This document shows positions 1 to 11,289 of a DNA stretch of 64,000 bases, one piece after another (position 1 is the first letter of the stretch; each line of letters starts with the position of its first letter). Where the stretch lies: assembly GCA_023362775.1 (NCBI GenBank), contig JALMGJ010000005.1, positions 91,534,421 through 91,598,420 on the forward strand, given 5' to 3'. The DNA is from Charina bottae (taxonomy: Eukaryota > Chordata > Lepidosauria > Squamata > Charinaidae). The notes beneath the pieces were generated by a model. That model was not told where the DNA came from. It did not search any database and worked only from the letters and a program-made list of their open reading frames with translations. The position numbers and the translations under genes are program-made.

Positions 1-1850
1 CAAAACTTCAAAATCAAGAGAGGAATGTCAAATGAAATATGCTATCAGTTTTTTGAAGGGTCTCTCAGTGGTCTTTTCCCAATATCCAACCCTGAGGTAG
101 GAAATTAGGGAAACCTCAAATTTACTGTGTATCTATAACTAGTCTATTTCTCTCTGCCTCCCTGCTCTCTCTTTAAAATAAGATTGAGCTTGCTTGAAAG
201 AAAACACAAATCTCATTTACTTCACTGGATGAACAAAATGTGGTTCTTTCACAAGTCATAAATCAAAAGAGAACTGACTTATAATTAGGGTCCTCCTTGA
301 CCAGCGACTTGACTTTATGGTTCCAGCATATTCCATCTACATTGTTATATCCCTTGTGCCACCTTTAATGCCACCTTTGAAGATGTTGGCTTTACTAACA
401 GTTCATTATATCACTTCCTTTAGTGTTGGTATCTTTTACCATTTGGTAATCTGATTACACCTTCCTGCTTCAATCTCCTTTTGGTTCCCACTTGGTGCTT
501 CGTGAATACTTACATTTGTGTGACACAATGATACTTATTCATGCAACTTCTATTAGATACAGTAGAATGATCATCCGGTGAGTCATTTCAATTTGGAGAG
601 TGACAGTAAAGAAGAGATGTTGAAATGATCTTCTCTATTTTGCAAAAATTGGGGACAGGAATTTTAGGAATGGATACAATATTTACCAGCAAATGGTGTT
701 TATGACTGTTTCTCCTCCTCAAACATCTTTTTAAAACAACATAGTATCACAAAACAAAATGTTTTGCAGCATTCAGTGCAATCCGCAGCACCCCCAAAAA
801 AGGCAAAAACAAAAACAAACACGACCATCCGCTGGTCAAATAGTGGCCCAGAGAAATACAGAGAATGAGGCAATCTTCCTTAGTTCCTCCCTATTTCTCA
901 TAATGGCTGAAATGTCACCCAACCCATTTTTGACCCACAAAATGAGTCATGGAATTGGGTATGTATGATGAGGCGGTCCTCTAAATCTTGGTCAGGCAGG
1001 GTACAGAAAGCTCTCATGAACATTTTTGTGGAATGTTAAGAAGACAAATAAGGACCCCTTGAAATCCAGAGGTTGTTCAGCTTCCTTCTCCTTCCCATCC
1101 CCTTCCAAACTCCACGGCAAATGTTTTGTGTGTCATTTTGGATATACCAAAGCTTGCATTGTTTAATTTGGTCAGTCGGAATGCTTGTCCTACACCTTTG
1201 TTATTGCTGCTGTCTGGGGAAAAAATAATGGCTGAAACATTAACCAATCGTTTGATGATTTTTGGGGGAATGGGGGTTACATGTTTGTTTGTGTGTGTGA
1301 CATTTTTACCTTCTTCTTTTTCACCAATTGAAATGTTGACTATAGTGATAGTATCAAAGTACTATCAAACATATAAATCTTAGGAACTGCATATGATCTC
1401 TTCATATGATTTCACTGCTGTTGCATTTGTCCATATGCTCCATTACTATAGACCAAGTAAGTAGGGTCTTTAGGATTAGAGCTATTAAGTAGCTAACCTA
1501 GGTGTGCAGACAACAAAAAATGTGTCTTGTATATTTTGCAAATTGGATGGATACTGGCTTAGACCATACAACATGAGCCAACTTTCTTTTAATATCATTG
1601 TCCTTCAGAATGGTGGTTGGTTGTTCTAGGTCCATTAAGAGACAACATAAACATTTAATTTCTTATTAGAAATTCACTTCCCAGTAATCCCGTTTCAAAA
1701 GGAAAAGGTCAGACTCTCTTTGATAAAACATCAGATAAACAGTGGGTTATAAAATGACAAACATCTGAACAAAATCATATTCATTGTTCTAAAAATAAAT
1801 GCATGCCCAACTCAGGTAAATTAGGTTTAGTTTATTTATTATTTCTCCAG
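1..1850. other. Unassigned AT-rich intergenic DNA
   Basis: No gene or repeat family is recognised here. Short open frames at 759-968 and 1126-1383 have low-complexity or hydrophobic composition, no splice-like boundaries and no domain. A run of T/A-rich sequence precedes the BovB element that starts near 1853. Confidence 0.5.
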
Positions 1851-1852
1851 CA

Positions 1853-2998
1853 AAGGAGATCGTTACCTTGTCGTGGTGCTGGAGCTTGAGCACCTCAAGG
1901 AAACCATGAGCTAAACCGTGAAGGGACACCGAAGACGGTAAGGTCGTGGCAGAGAGGTCAGACTAAATACGATCCCTGGGGAAGGTAATGGCAACCCACC
2001 CCAGTATTCTTGCCGTGAAAACTAAATGGATCAGTACAACCAGAGATATGTCGGTATACCATCGGAAGATGGGACTCCCAGGTCGGAAGATGGTCAAAAT
2101 GCTACTGGGGAGGAACAGAGGATAAGTTCAACTAGCCCTAGATGTGATGACGCAGCTAGCTCAAAGCCAAAAGGACGACTAGCGGCCGACAGTGCTGGTG
2201 GTGAATGACAAATCCGATGTTCTAAAGATCAACACACCATAGGAACCTGGAATGTAAGATCTATGTGCCAGGGCAAATTGGATGTGGTTATTGGTGAGAT
2301 GTCAAGATTAAATATAGACATTTTGGGTGTCAGTGAACTGAAATGGACTGGAATGGGCCACTTCACATCAGATGACCACCAGATCTACTACTGTGGACAA
2401 GAGGACCACAGAAGAAATGGAGTAGCCTTCATAATAAATAATAAAGTGGCAAAAGCAGTGCTTGGATACAATCCAAAAAACGATAGAATGATCTCAATTT
2501 GAATTCAGGGTAAGCCATTTAACATCACAGTGATCCAAATATAGGCCCCAACCACAGATGCTGAAGAAGCAGAAGTAGATCACTTCTATGAGGATCTGCA
2601 GCACGTACTGGATAATACGCCAAAAAGAGACGTTATTTTCATTCCAGGAGACTGGAATGCTAAGGTGGGCAGTCAAACGACACCTGGAATTACAGGCAAG
2701 CATGGTCTGGGAGAACAAAATAAAGCAGGACATAGGCTGATAGAATTTTGCCAAGACAACTCACTGTGCATAACAAACACTCTCTTCCAACAACCTAAAA
2801 GACAACTTTATACATGGACTTCACCAGATGGTCGACACCGAAATCAGATTGACTACATCCTTTGCAGCCAAAGGTGGCGGACATCTATACAGTCGGTAAA
2901 AACAAGACCTGGAGCTGACTGTAGTTCAGATCACGAACTTCTTATTGCAAAATTTAGAATCAGACTAAAGAGAATAGGGAAGACCCACAGATCAGTTA
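1853..2998 (+). mobile_element. RTE-BovB LINE, 5' portion, 3'-truncated
   Basis: The sequence starts with the 5' leader (GATCGTTACCTTGTCGTGGTG near 1858) and runs through the leader and the endonuclease region. Visible endonuclease blocks are GTWNVRSM near 2245, GVSELKWTGMGHF near 2325, FIPGDWNAKVG near 2638 and the SDHELL block near 2930. These match the second BovB copy downstream at 5943-9009. Stops and frame breaks (for example a TGA near 2207 and another near 2500) make it a pseudogene. Homology stops near 2998, before the reverse transcriptase. LINE copies usually lose their 5' end, so a copy that keeps the 5' end and lacks the 3' end points to deletion, recombination or aborted insertion. 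No target duplication was found. Confidence 0.88.
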
Positions 2999-3054
2999 GT
3001 TTGTTTTCCAACAAACTCCAGTGCAAAACATACTTAAATCTTCACCCCATTTGA
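2026..3054 (+). pseudogene. BovB endonuclease domain remnant
   Basis: Three consecutive open segments (2026-2208, 2263-2502, 2665-3054) together cover the leader peptide and an exonuclease-endonuclease-phosphatase type endonuclease of a BovB ORF. The intact protein would nick target DNA in the nucleus to prime reverse transcription. The frame is broken by stops and small indels. The last segment runs past the end of homology into unrelated DNA after about 2998, so its last 18 or so residues are not BovB. The first ATG (2026) is in the leader and may not be the ancestral start. Confidence 0.8.
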
Positions 3055-3600
3055 AATTAACCCTTAGAAGCAAGAACCTTGCCTCATGATCCAGGAGAGT
3101 GGCTATAGAAATCTGTTAAATGAATGAATGATCCTTTCCACCCGTGTGTTTTCACTGCTTCTCTCTCACCGCAATCGAATTTAGGGCATCACCCTTTCTG
3201 TTTATGTTACAGTTGTGGCTGCGCTATATATACTAACAGAACTACAGAAATAAATCAACCACATGGAACTTGCCAGGAGAACAGTCATGACAGCCCAACA
3301 TAACTTGGTGTGTTCTGCCCATCATCTTCACTGATTTACTTTTCCTTATGTTCGGGAGGTGGCTGTCACATTATGTGTTTGCTATTACCTCTTTTTCAGC
3401 TTCTCTCTCTTCCTCAGAAACCGCTGCATTCGGAACTAAAAGAGGACTCCACCTCAAGCTTTCTGGGTCTACTTCATTGAGGCGTGGATTGCTTTTCAGT
3501 TTCTCCATGTGACGGGAGATCAATTTCTCCCTTCTAATTACCATAAATCTGTAAGGTAAACATATCTGAAGTTAGAAGAGAAAAATACACATAAGCAGAT
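2999..3600. other. No recognisable feature
   Basis: The stretch between the broken BovB copy and the simple repeat holds no open frame or repeat that I can name. Confidence 0.4.
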
Positions 3601-3612
3601 GGGAGTGTACCT

Positions 3613-3651
3613 ATGTATGTATGTATGTATGTATGTATGTATGTATGTATG

Positions 3652-3683
<32 letters not shown>
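3613..3683. repeat. (TATG)n followed by (GATT)n microsatellite
   Basis: About ten TATG tetramers run directly into about eight GATT tetramers. The compound tract creates a spurious minus-strand open frame of repeated residues. Confidence 0.95.
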
Positions 3684-3684
<1 letters not shown>

Positions 3685-3929
3685 CTGTAGTGATGGGCCT
3701 GGAATCAGAGTTTTGTTTTTCTTTAACACATTTATAGCCCTCCTTTATGTAGAAGCCATTCCTGCCAAAGCATCTGTCCTATCCTTGCGATAGGACCACA
3801 ATTCGCAGGTAAAGAGGCTACCACACAGAAGGCATAAGTCAAGTTCCCTGGCGCAAAGAATTAAGAGTTTTATCTTTTTGCTGCCATCTAGTGGTAGTCC
3901 ACATTTTTGCAATTTGGACAATGACTGGT

Positions 3930-4500
3930 TGTCATTGTTGAGGCAACTGCTGGCCCTTCACGAGGCCTCGGCGATGCTTCGTCAGCAGCAGCAGAAGGAA
4001 GAAGATGGCGAAGGTCAGCTGGGGCGGTGGGGGACAGCAGGGGTAGGTGGCACTGCGAAGGCCTTGCGAGGCATCATGAAGAGCCAGCAGCTGCCTCGCC
4101 TGGGCACGCGTCATCAGCAGCGGGAGGAAGAGGACAGCAACGGTCAGCTGGGGCGGTGGGGGACAGCAGGGGTAGGTGGCACTGCGAAGGCCTTGCGAGG
4201 GGCCAGCAGCTGCCTCAGCTGGGCATGCCTTGTCAGCAATGGGAGGAGGAAGACGGTGAAGGTCAGATGAGGGTGGGGGGGGCAGCAGGGGTAGGTGGCA
4301 TTGCGAAGGACTCGCAGAGACATTGCGAATGCCTTGTGAGGCGTCAAGGAGGTGTTATGAAGGGCCAGCACCTGCCTCAGCTGGGTGCGTCTCGTCATCA
4401 GGTAGAAGAAGGCAGCAGAGGTCAGCTGGGCGGTGGCAAGAGTACAGGGTGGCGGCGGAGTGCAGGGTGGCCAAAAGGGCAGAGATGGGGGGGGAGATAG
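3930..4500. repeat. GC-rich minisatellite, unit about 120-130 bp
   Basis: About four imperfect direct repeats carry the landmarks CAGCTGGGGCGGTGGGGGAC, GGTAGGTGGCACTGCGAAGG and GGCCAGCAGCTGCCTC. The same landmark recurs near 4016 and 4145 and, diverged, near 4265. The tract is clearly more GC-rich than its surroundings and opens frames on both strands that have no domain. It directly precedes the 3' part of a Tigger-like MITE and may be an expanded internal segment of it. Confidence 0.8.
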
Positions 4501-4514
4501 GCAGGTGGAGGAGT

Positions 4515-4695
4515 TGAAGCACACGCTGCAGTCATAAATGCAGGTGGGCTGCCAAGTGTCTGGATTTTGATCACGTGACCGTGGGGGCGCTGCAACGGCC
4601 ATAACTTTGAGGACTGGTTGTAACTACCATTCATTCAGCGCTGTCGTAACTTCAAATGGTTGCTGAATGAATGGTAATTAAGCAAGGACTACCTG
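4515..4695 (+). mobile_element. Tigger/pogo-like MITE, 3' end
   Basis: The segment ends in an inverted-repeat-like terminus, AAGGACTACCTG, followed by TA. Internally it has the typical blocks (GATCACGTGACC, the GCGCTGTCGTAACTTCAAA region and a GAATGAATGGT block) also seen in the neighbouring complete copy. A left terminus was not found, because the GC-rich minisatellite lies where it would be expected. Confidence 0.6.
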
Positions 4696-4722
4696 TAATA
4701 AATACACAGGTAGTAAAAAATA

Positions 4723-5154
4723 CAGGTAGTTGTTGGTTAATGACGGCAATTGAGACTGGAATTGCTGTTGCTAAGCAACGCGGTCATAAAATGCGACATC
4801 ACGTGACCACGCTGCTTGGCGACGGCAATTTCGGCAGTCCCTGTTTCCATCATTAAGCAAAGCACCGTGGGTTGTTAAGCGAGGATGTCACGTGGTCGCC
4901 ATTTGCAACCTCCTGCTGGCTTCCCCGTTGACTTTGCTTGTCAGAAGCAGGCAAAGGAGATTGCAAATGGTGACCATGTGACCCTGCAATGTTGTAATTG
5001 CAAACTGGGCACCAAGCACCCGGATCGCAATCACATGACCACAGGGATGCTGCAATGGCCAGAACTCTGAGGACTGTTTGTAAGTACCACTTGTTCATTG
5101 CCATCGCAAGTTTGAATGGTCACTCAATGAGTGGTCGTTAAGGGAGGACCACTG
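4723..5154 (+). mobile_element. Tigger/pogo-like MITE, complete
   Basis: This non-autonomous DNA transposon of about 430 bp starts CAGGTAGTTGTTGGTTAA and ends TTAAGGGAGGACCACTG. The two ends are imperfect inverted repeats, and both are bordered by TA (4721-4722 and 5155-5156), the target dinucleotide of mariner/pogo transposases. Inside are paired CACGTGACC/CACATGACC-type blocks typical of this squamate MITE. There is no coding capacity. The terminal class is assigned by eye. Confidence 0.7.
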
Positions 5155-5156
5155 TA

Positions 5157-5734
5157 GATGAAATTAAATACTAGGCATTTACGCTTAACAAAAGCAAGCA
5201 AGAGAGAAAGCAAGTGCAGTTCAGAAGCTGTTACTGACTTTTCTTCTCGCCTGTCAATCATGCTGTGGTGCTGGAGGGTGGTAGCAATGTCATGGGGACA
5301 CATCCCAGTGGCTCGGCTCATCCCCTTGATGCTGATCTGCTTCTCATGGTGGCAGTAAAGATATTCCAATATGACGCTTTTCCAATAAGCCAAGTACGAG
5401 ACACGGCCAAGATCAGACAGTGGCTTTTCAGGCGATCCTGCCTGTCCCTCTCTTCGAGAAAGCAGGTAACCTAGCCAAAGGAACCGGTGAAAGAATTACA
5501 GTGTGCCACTCATAGAGAACTATGAGAGTTTAAGATATGTAAACCATCCTCACCAACCAATATTACTCTCTCTTTTCAGTATATTTTGTTCTGATAATGA
5601 ACTGGTAAAGAAATCAAATTAGCCAGAGGCAGAGTTCAAGCCAGGTTCATAGTTGACAATGAAACGAAACTTGAGCTGGGAGATGTGCTACGTTAAACTC
5701 CTATCTTACTGAATATTGGACTTTTTTTTACTCT
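5157..5734. other. No recognisable feature
   Basis: The stretch between the MITE and an L2-like tail holds small frames (5158-5474) on both strands. None has a recognisable domain. Confidence 0.4.
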
Positions 5735-5942
5735 AACCCTGCTGACATTCAGGAAAGCATTAAAAACTTGGTTTTCCTACCAGGCTCTGGGTTGGGGCAA
5801 TCTGTGCATTGCTTGAGTAGTAGCTATTTGAAGTTTTGTCTATCCCCCAGGGCACTGTTATTTTTATATCTGGTCCTATGTTGTTTTAGTTTTATTGTGT
5901 TTAATGATGTTTTTAACCCGTTGTATTGTGCTTTGTCTTTAG
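5735..5942 (+). mobile_element. L2/CR1-like LINE 3' region
   Basis: The conceptual peptide near 5740 resembles the ORF2 C-terminal signature (LTFRKALKTWF-like), followed by a T-rich 3' untranslated region of the kind seen in the other L2-like pieces of this window. It is cut off at 5942 by the BovB copy. No 3' tail is present. Confidence 0.5.
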
Positions 5943-6040
5943 TAAATACGATCCCTGGGGAAGGTGATGGCAACCCACCCCAGTATTCTTGCCGTGAAAA
6001 CTAAACGGATCAGTACAACCAGAGATATGTCAGTATACCA

Positions 6041-6688
6041 TTGGAAGATGGGACTCCCAGGTCGGAAGATGGTCAAAATGCTACTGGGGAGGAACTGAGG
6101 ATAAGTTCAACTAGCCCCAGATGTGATGACGCAGCTAGCTCAAAGCCGAAAGGACGGCTAGCGGCCGACGGTGCTGGTGGTGAACGACGAATCCGATGTT
6201 CTAAAGATCAACACACCATAGGAACCTGGAATGTAAGATCTATGAGCCAGGGCAAATTGGATGTGGTTATTGGTGAGATGTCAAGATTAAGTACAGACAT
6301 TTTGGGTGTCAATGAACTGAAATGAACTGGAATGGGTCACTTCACATCAGATGACCACCAGATCTACTACTGTGGACAAGAGGACCACAGAAGAAATGGA
6401 GTAGCCTTCATAATTAATAATAAAGTGGCTAAAGCAGTGCTTGGATATAATCCAAAAAACGATAGAACAATCTCAATTCGAATTCAGGGAAAGCCATTTA
6501 ACATCACATTGATCCAAATATACGCCCCAACCACAGATGCTGAAGAAGCAGAAGTAGATCAGTTCTATGATCTGCAGCACCTACTGGATAATATGCCAAA
6601 AAGAGATGTAGTAGACTGGAATGATAAGGTGGGTAGTCAAACGACACCTGGAATTACAGGTAAGCATGGTCTGGGAGAACAAAATTAA
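6041..6688 (+). pseudogene. BovB endonuclease domain (broken)
   Basis: Two open segments (6041-6325 and 6332-6688) are separated by one in-frame TGA at an ancestral tryptophan (ELKW). The order of motifs is GTWNVRSM, GVNELK, GMGHFTSDDHQIYY, GVAFIINN, IQIYAPT. The GDWN active-site block is damaged near 6610, where residues equivalent to FIPGDWN read VVDWND. The SDH histidine block near 6880 (SDHKLL) lies out of frame. The domain should not be functional. Confidence 0.82.
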
Positions 6689-6973
6689 GCAGAACATAGG
6701 CTGATAGAATTTTGCCAAGACTGTGCATAACAAACACTCTCTTCCAACAACCTAAAAGATGACTTTATACATGGACTTCATCAGATGGTCGACACCGAAA
6801 TCAGATTGACTGCAGCCAAAGGTGGCGGACATCTATACAGTCAGTAAAAACAAGACCTGGAGCTGACTGTAGTTCAGATCACAAACTTCTTATTGCACAA
6901 TTTAGAATAAGATTAAAAAGAATAGGGAAGACCCAGTTAGACATGAGCTCACTACATTCCTAATGAATATGCA

Positions 6974-8323
6974 GTGGAGGTGAAGAATAGATTTAAGGGA
7001 CTAGATTTAGTAGAAAGGGTCCCAGAAGAACTATGGAAAGAAGTTTGCAACATTGTTCAGGAGGCGGCAACAAAAAACGTCCCAAAGAAAAAGAAAACCA
7101 AGAAGGCAAGATGGCTGTCTGCTGAGACACTGGAAGTAGCCCAAGAAAGAAGGAAAGCAAAAGGCAACAGTGATAGGGGGAGATATGCCCAATTAAATGC
7201 AAAATTCCAGAGGTTAGCCAGAAGAGGTAAGGAATTATTTTTAAACAAGCAATGTGCGGAAGTGGAAGAAGACAATAGAATAGGAAGGACAAGAGACCTC
7301 TTCCAGAAAATTAGAACCATTGGAGGTAAATTCCAGGCAAAAATGGGTGTGATCAAAAACAAAGATGGTAAGGACCTAACAGAAGCAGAAGAGATCAAGA
7401 AAAGGTGGCAAGAATATACGGAAGATCTGTATAGGAAGGATAATAATATTGGAGATAGCTTTGACGGTGTGGTCAGTGAGTTAGAGCCAGACATCCTGAA
7501 GAGTGAGGTTGAATGGGCCTTAAGAAGCATTGCTAATAACAAGGCAGCAGGAGACGATGGTATCCCAGCTGAACTGTTTAAAATCTTGCAAGATGATGCT
7601 GTCAAGGTGATGCATGCCATATGCCAGCAAATTTGGAAAACGCAAGAATGGCCATCAGATTGGAAAAAATCAACTTATATCCCCATACCAAAAAAGGGAA
7701 GCACTAAAGAATGTTCAAACTATCGAACAGTGGCACTTATTTCACATGCCAGTAAGGTAATGCTCAAGATCTTGCAAGGTAGACTCCAGCAATTCATGGA
7801 GCAAGAATTGCCAGATGTACAAGCTGGGTTTAGAAAAGGCAGAGGAACTAGAGACCAAATTGCCAATATCCGCTGGATAATGGAGAAAGCCAGGGAGTTT
7901 CAGAAAAAGATCTATTTCTGTTTTATTGACTATTCTAAAGCCTTTGACTGTGTGGATCATAACAAATTGTGGCAAGTTCTTGGTGGTATGGGGATACCAA
8001 GTCATCTTGTCTGCCTCCTGAGGAATCTGTATAACGACCAAGTAGCAACGGTAAGAACAGAGCACGGAACAACGGACTGGTTTAAGATTGGGAAAGGAGT
8101 ATGGCAGGGTTGTATACTCTCACCCTACCTATTCAACCTGTATGCAGAACACATCATGCGACGTGCTGGGCTTGAGGAATCCAAGGTTGGAGTTAAAATT
8201 GCTGGAAGAAACATTAACAATCTCAGATATGCAGATGATACCACTTTGATGGCTGAAAGCGAGGAGGAGTTGAGGAGCCTTATGATGAAGGTGAAAGAAG
8301 AAAGTACAAAAGCTGGGTTGTAG
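6974..8323 (+). pseudogene. BovB reverse transcriptase domain (449 codons)
   Basis: This is the longest open piece of this LINE. It contains the linker (RWQEYTEDLY), the RT fingers (NKAAGDDGIPAELFK, PIPKKGS, NYRTVALISHASKV), palm motif A (CFIDYSKAFDCVDH), motif B (GVWQGCILSPYLFNLY) and the catalytic YADD near 8228. The enzyme would copy element RNA at a nicked chromosomal site. A TAG at 8321-8323 replaces an expected glutamine. The same frame resumes as 8348-8998, so the polypeptide is split into RT and C-terminal parts. There is no start codon of its own; the ATG used lies inside the old ORF. Confidence 0.9.
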
Positions 8324-8347
8324 TTAAACCTCAAAAAAACCAAGATT

Positions 8348-8998
8348 ATGGCAACCAGCTTGATTGATAACTGGCAAATAGAGGGAGAAAAAGTGGAGGC
8401 AGTGACAGACTTTGTATTTCTAGGCGCAAAGATTACTGCAGATGCTGACTGCAGCCAGGAAATCAGAAGACGTCTACTTCTTGGGAGGAGAGCAATGGCA
8501 AATCTTGATAAAATAGTTAAGAGCAGAGACATCACACTGACAACAAAGGTCCGCATAGTTAAAGCAATGGTATTCCCTGTAGTAACCTTTGGCTGCGAGA
8601 GCTGGAGCATAAGGAAGGCTGAGCGAAGGAAGATAGATGCTTTTGAACTGTGGTGTTGGAGGAAAATTCTGAGAGTGCCTTGGACTGCAAGAAGATCAAA
8701 CCAGTCCATACTCCAGGAAATCAAGCCAGACTGCTCACTTGAGGGAATGATATTAAAGGCAAAACTGAAGTACTTTGGCCACAAAATGAGAAGAGAGGAT
8801 ACCCTGGAGAAGAAGCTGATGCTAGGGAAAGTGGAAGGCAAAAGGAAGAGGGGCCGACCAAGGGCAAGATGGATGGATGGTATTCTGGAGGTGACGGACT
8901 CAACCATGGGGGAGCTGGGGATGGTGACGGCCGACAGGAAGCTCTGGCGTGGGCTGGTCCATGAAGTCACGAAGAGTCGGAAGTGTCTGAACGAATAA
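8348..8998 (+). pseudogene. BovB ORF C-terminal domain (216 codons)
   Basis: The segment contains the thumb/connection region and the conserved BovB end: FVFLGAKITADADC, RIVKAMVFPVVTFGCESW, FELWCWRKILRVPWTARRSN, YFGHKMRRED, GRPRARWMDGI and WRGLVHEVTKSRKCLNE just before the stop. It is separated from the RT segment by one nonsense codon and a short out-of-frame interval near 8322-8347. The same block recurs in short 3' copies at 30952-31346, 48899-49035 and 61950-62406. Confidence 0.88.
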
Positions 8999-9009
8999 AC
9001 AACAACAAA

Positions 9010-9080
9010 TTTATTATTTATTTATTAAATAAATTTATAAGACCGCCCAACTCACACACAGTGACTCCTTGTATTGTTCC
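9010..9080 (-). mobile_element. L2/CR1-like LINE tail fragment
   Basis: An A/T-rich AAATAAAT-type tract followed by TATAAGACCGCCCAA is the reverse complement of the GGGCGG-TATAAAT-(AAATA)n tail seen on other L2-like copies here. Confidence 0.45.
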
Positions 9081-9657
9081 TTGTATCGACATTAATGGGA
9101 TGTGACTTTCCCATATTCTCTATCTCTAAATATATTGGACTTGGTTTCATATCATTCCCCAAAGCAGCTTGGCATTATTTATAAAAAGATGTCTATATGG
9201 TTTATTTATTTTTATTTCTTTATATAGAAGGATATAGCCTGTCCCTCAGTCTGCATCCTTCAGTCAGGTGTGGCTTGCAGCTATTGAAAAGCAGAATGAA
9301 ATGCATCCCCATAAAACAGAAAATCAAACCCAAGGATTAGACTTTGAGTATAGGCATGCAGAGTTTTCGTTGCTTCATTGACACAAGCATGGGAGTCTGT
9401 GGGGTAGGGGACATCAATGTCAAAATGGCAGTCATTCTGCTGCTGTCTTTGGGATGCTCCTGGATCATGACTCACCCCATAAATGAGACGGGTTGACTGG
9501 ATACAAGCCAGATAATGAAGAATATGTGAACCATCACAAAATAACACTTCAGTGGCTACTACAATAGCATTTTCAAATGCCTGCAAGAATGGTATTAGGT
9601 TTCCGGTGGCAATAATGCTTTTAATTGTGTGCATCGTAAAAAAAAATCTCCTTTGGC
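9081..9657. other. No recognisable feature
   Basis: A minus-strand frame of 117 codons (9281-9634) has no recognisable domain. No repeat family was identified. Confidence 0.35.
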
Positions 9658-9960
9658 CTAAATTAATTAATTAATTAATTAATTAATTAATTTTCAATTT
9701 CTATTACTGCCCCATCTCCCCCGAAGGGGACTCTGGGCGGTTTACAAGATATAATAGTTAAAATAAATATAAAACCATACAAATATCCAATCATCATAAA
9801 ATACTAATTAAATATATAATCCAGGAGGCGATAAGATGGTATTTTAAAAGGGCTCTATGGCACCAGCCGTCCGTCGGAGGAGCTGTTCCCTTTCCCATCC
9901 CTGGCGAAAATGTGAAACCTCTGCCTTTTCCATGATCTCTGCTGATCATGGGGAATATTC
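9658..9960 (-). mobile_element. L2/CR1-like LINE 3' end
   Basis: An (ATTA)n tract is followed by GCCCCATCTCCCCCGAAG and GACTCTGGGCGGTTTACAA, the inverted hairpin-like 3' tail of the L2-like family. The 3' untranslated region and an old coding end (near 9850-9960) follow. Similar tails occur at 29265-29335, 52334 and 63690. Confidence 0.65.
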
Positions 9961-10173
9961 TCTCACTTTATCCTAGGCATAAGACCCCAACCCTTTGCAT
10001 TTTGTATTTTCTGGATACATAAAGAAATATCACATTAGCGTGCAAATCTCATCACTTCACTTTACACAAGGTTTAAGAAGTGAATGAATCTGTCTTCCTG
10101 ATTTCACACTTCCCCAATATCTTGCACAGTGATTGATATACCTCAATCTCATTCACAAAATTCTGATGGCTGG

Positions 10174-10205
10174 GATTATTATTGTTGTTGTTGTTGTTGT
10201 TGTTT
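10174..10205. repeat. (TTG)n microsatellite
   Basis: A run of ATT then TTG triplets. Confidence 0.9.
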
Positions 10206-10564
10206 GATGTGTATATTCAAAATTAACCTTTTCTGAATGCTGCAGATTCTGTACGTTTCATATATGACTGTTGGTTTATTTAGACTGGTACTTGAATTGG
10301 GTTTCAATCAAGTAATTTGTTTTGAACTCTTGTTCCATTATTTTAGTTGCAATATAGAAACGTTTCTTGCCTTTCCATTTAAAGTTGAAGACATTTATAA
10401 TTAATTTTCAAATTACATATTTTGCTTGAAACCATAAATACTTGAAAGTGCAGACCAGTTGCATAGGGTGTGGTCATCAGTACCCTGTCTCCTATTGGCC
10501 ATAAGATGACCTGGGGACAGTAGTATATGCCTTGATCACAGCTTAGTTGAATGACAATAATGTG

Positions 10565-10690
10565 CCCTATGAGAGCCAGTTTGGAATAGTGGTTGAAGGC
10601 ACCAAGCTAGAAACCAGGAGACCATGAGGTCTAGACTGCCTTAGGCATAAAATCAGTGGTTGACTTTGGGCCAGTCCCTTTCTCTCACCC
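10565..10690 (+). mobile_element. MIR-like CORE-SINE relic
   Basis: An old tRNA-type head (GAGAGCCAGTTTGGAATAGTGGTTGAAGG-like, seen as AGTGGTTGAAGGC) is followed by a MIR core signature (GACTTTGGGCCAGTCCCTTTCTCTCA). It is strongly diverged and its ends are unclear. Confidence 0.55.
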
Positions 10691-10889
10691 TAGGGAGAAG
10701 CCACTTTCCCCAAGAAAATTGCAGGGACTTATCCAGATGGTCCCCAGCAGTAAAGACTGATTTAAAGACACAAATAGAAAATGTACTCTATGTGGGACTG
10801 ATTTTGGAGATGATCCAGAAGCAACAGCTAGTGTAAAATGCATCAGCCAGACTTCTGGTGGTTCCACTTGGCCATTACCTTTCAAGTCC

Positions 10890-11285
10890 TTTACGATACA
10901 GCACCAGGATATATCAGATAATGCCTTGAGAAGCAGCTCTATCTGTCTGTCAAGAGCAGCTTGTTGTAGTCCTCACTCCTTATGAGCTCCATGAGACATG
11001 GCCAGCCTTCTCAGTGCTGGAATAACCTCCACCCAGAGGTATGGATGGCCTTGACCCTGTTGACAACAAGCGAAAGCAGTGATTTTCCAGCATGCATTTA
11101 TCACCCTAGATTATTAATTTTCTTCAAGTTTTGGATGATTTATTTAAATCATACATTTCTAAGGAGTTGTTATTTTCTTGGACCTTAGACCCTGCTCAAA
11201 GTTGATTAGGATTGGGGCAGCTTATAAATAGTGTGCAATAAGTGCAATTAATTAATTGATTTAATTAATTAATTAATTAATTAAT
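10890..11285 (+). mobile_element. L2/CR1-like LINE relic with (TTAA)n tail
   Basis: Degenerate coding blocks of an ORF2 C-terminus (TATATCAGATAATGCC, and NNLHPEVW at about 11020) precede a T-rich 3' region with GGGGCAGCTTATAAATAG and a TTAA-type tract at 11250-11285. Confidence 0.5.
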
Positions 11286-11289
11286 GTTA

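Larger units (their letters stand above)
5943..9009 (+). mobile_element. RTE-BovB LINE, near full length
   Basis: A 3.07-kb BovB copy truncated within the 5' leader. It covers leader, endonuclease, reverse transcriptase, the C-terminal domain and the 3' tail ending GAACGAATAAACAACAACAA. The reading frame is broken by a TGG-to-TGA change near 6323, frame losses near 6560-6960, and a CAG-to-TAG change near 8322. Most blocks are otherwise still open. No convincing target duplication was found, so the 5' boundary rests on loss of homology to the leader at 1853. Confidence 0.93.

Noticed and set aside
3878..4634. Several 60-157-codon frames on both strands
   Set aside because: GC-rich minisatellite translated in several registers; no conserved domain.
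7057..8970. Long minus-strand frames (up to 281 codons) opposite BovB
   Set aside because: Antisense shadows of BovB coding sequence with Ser/Leu-rich composition.
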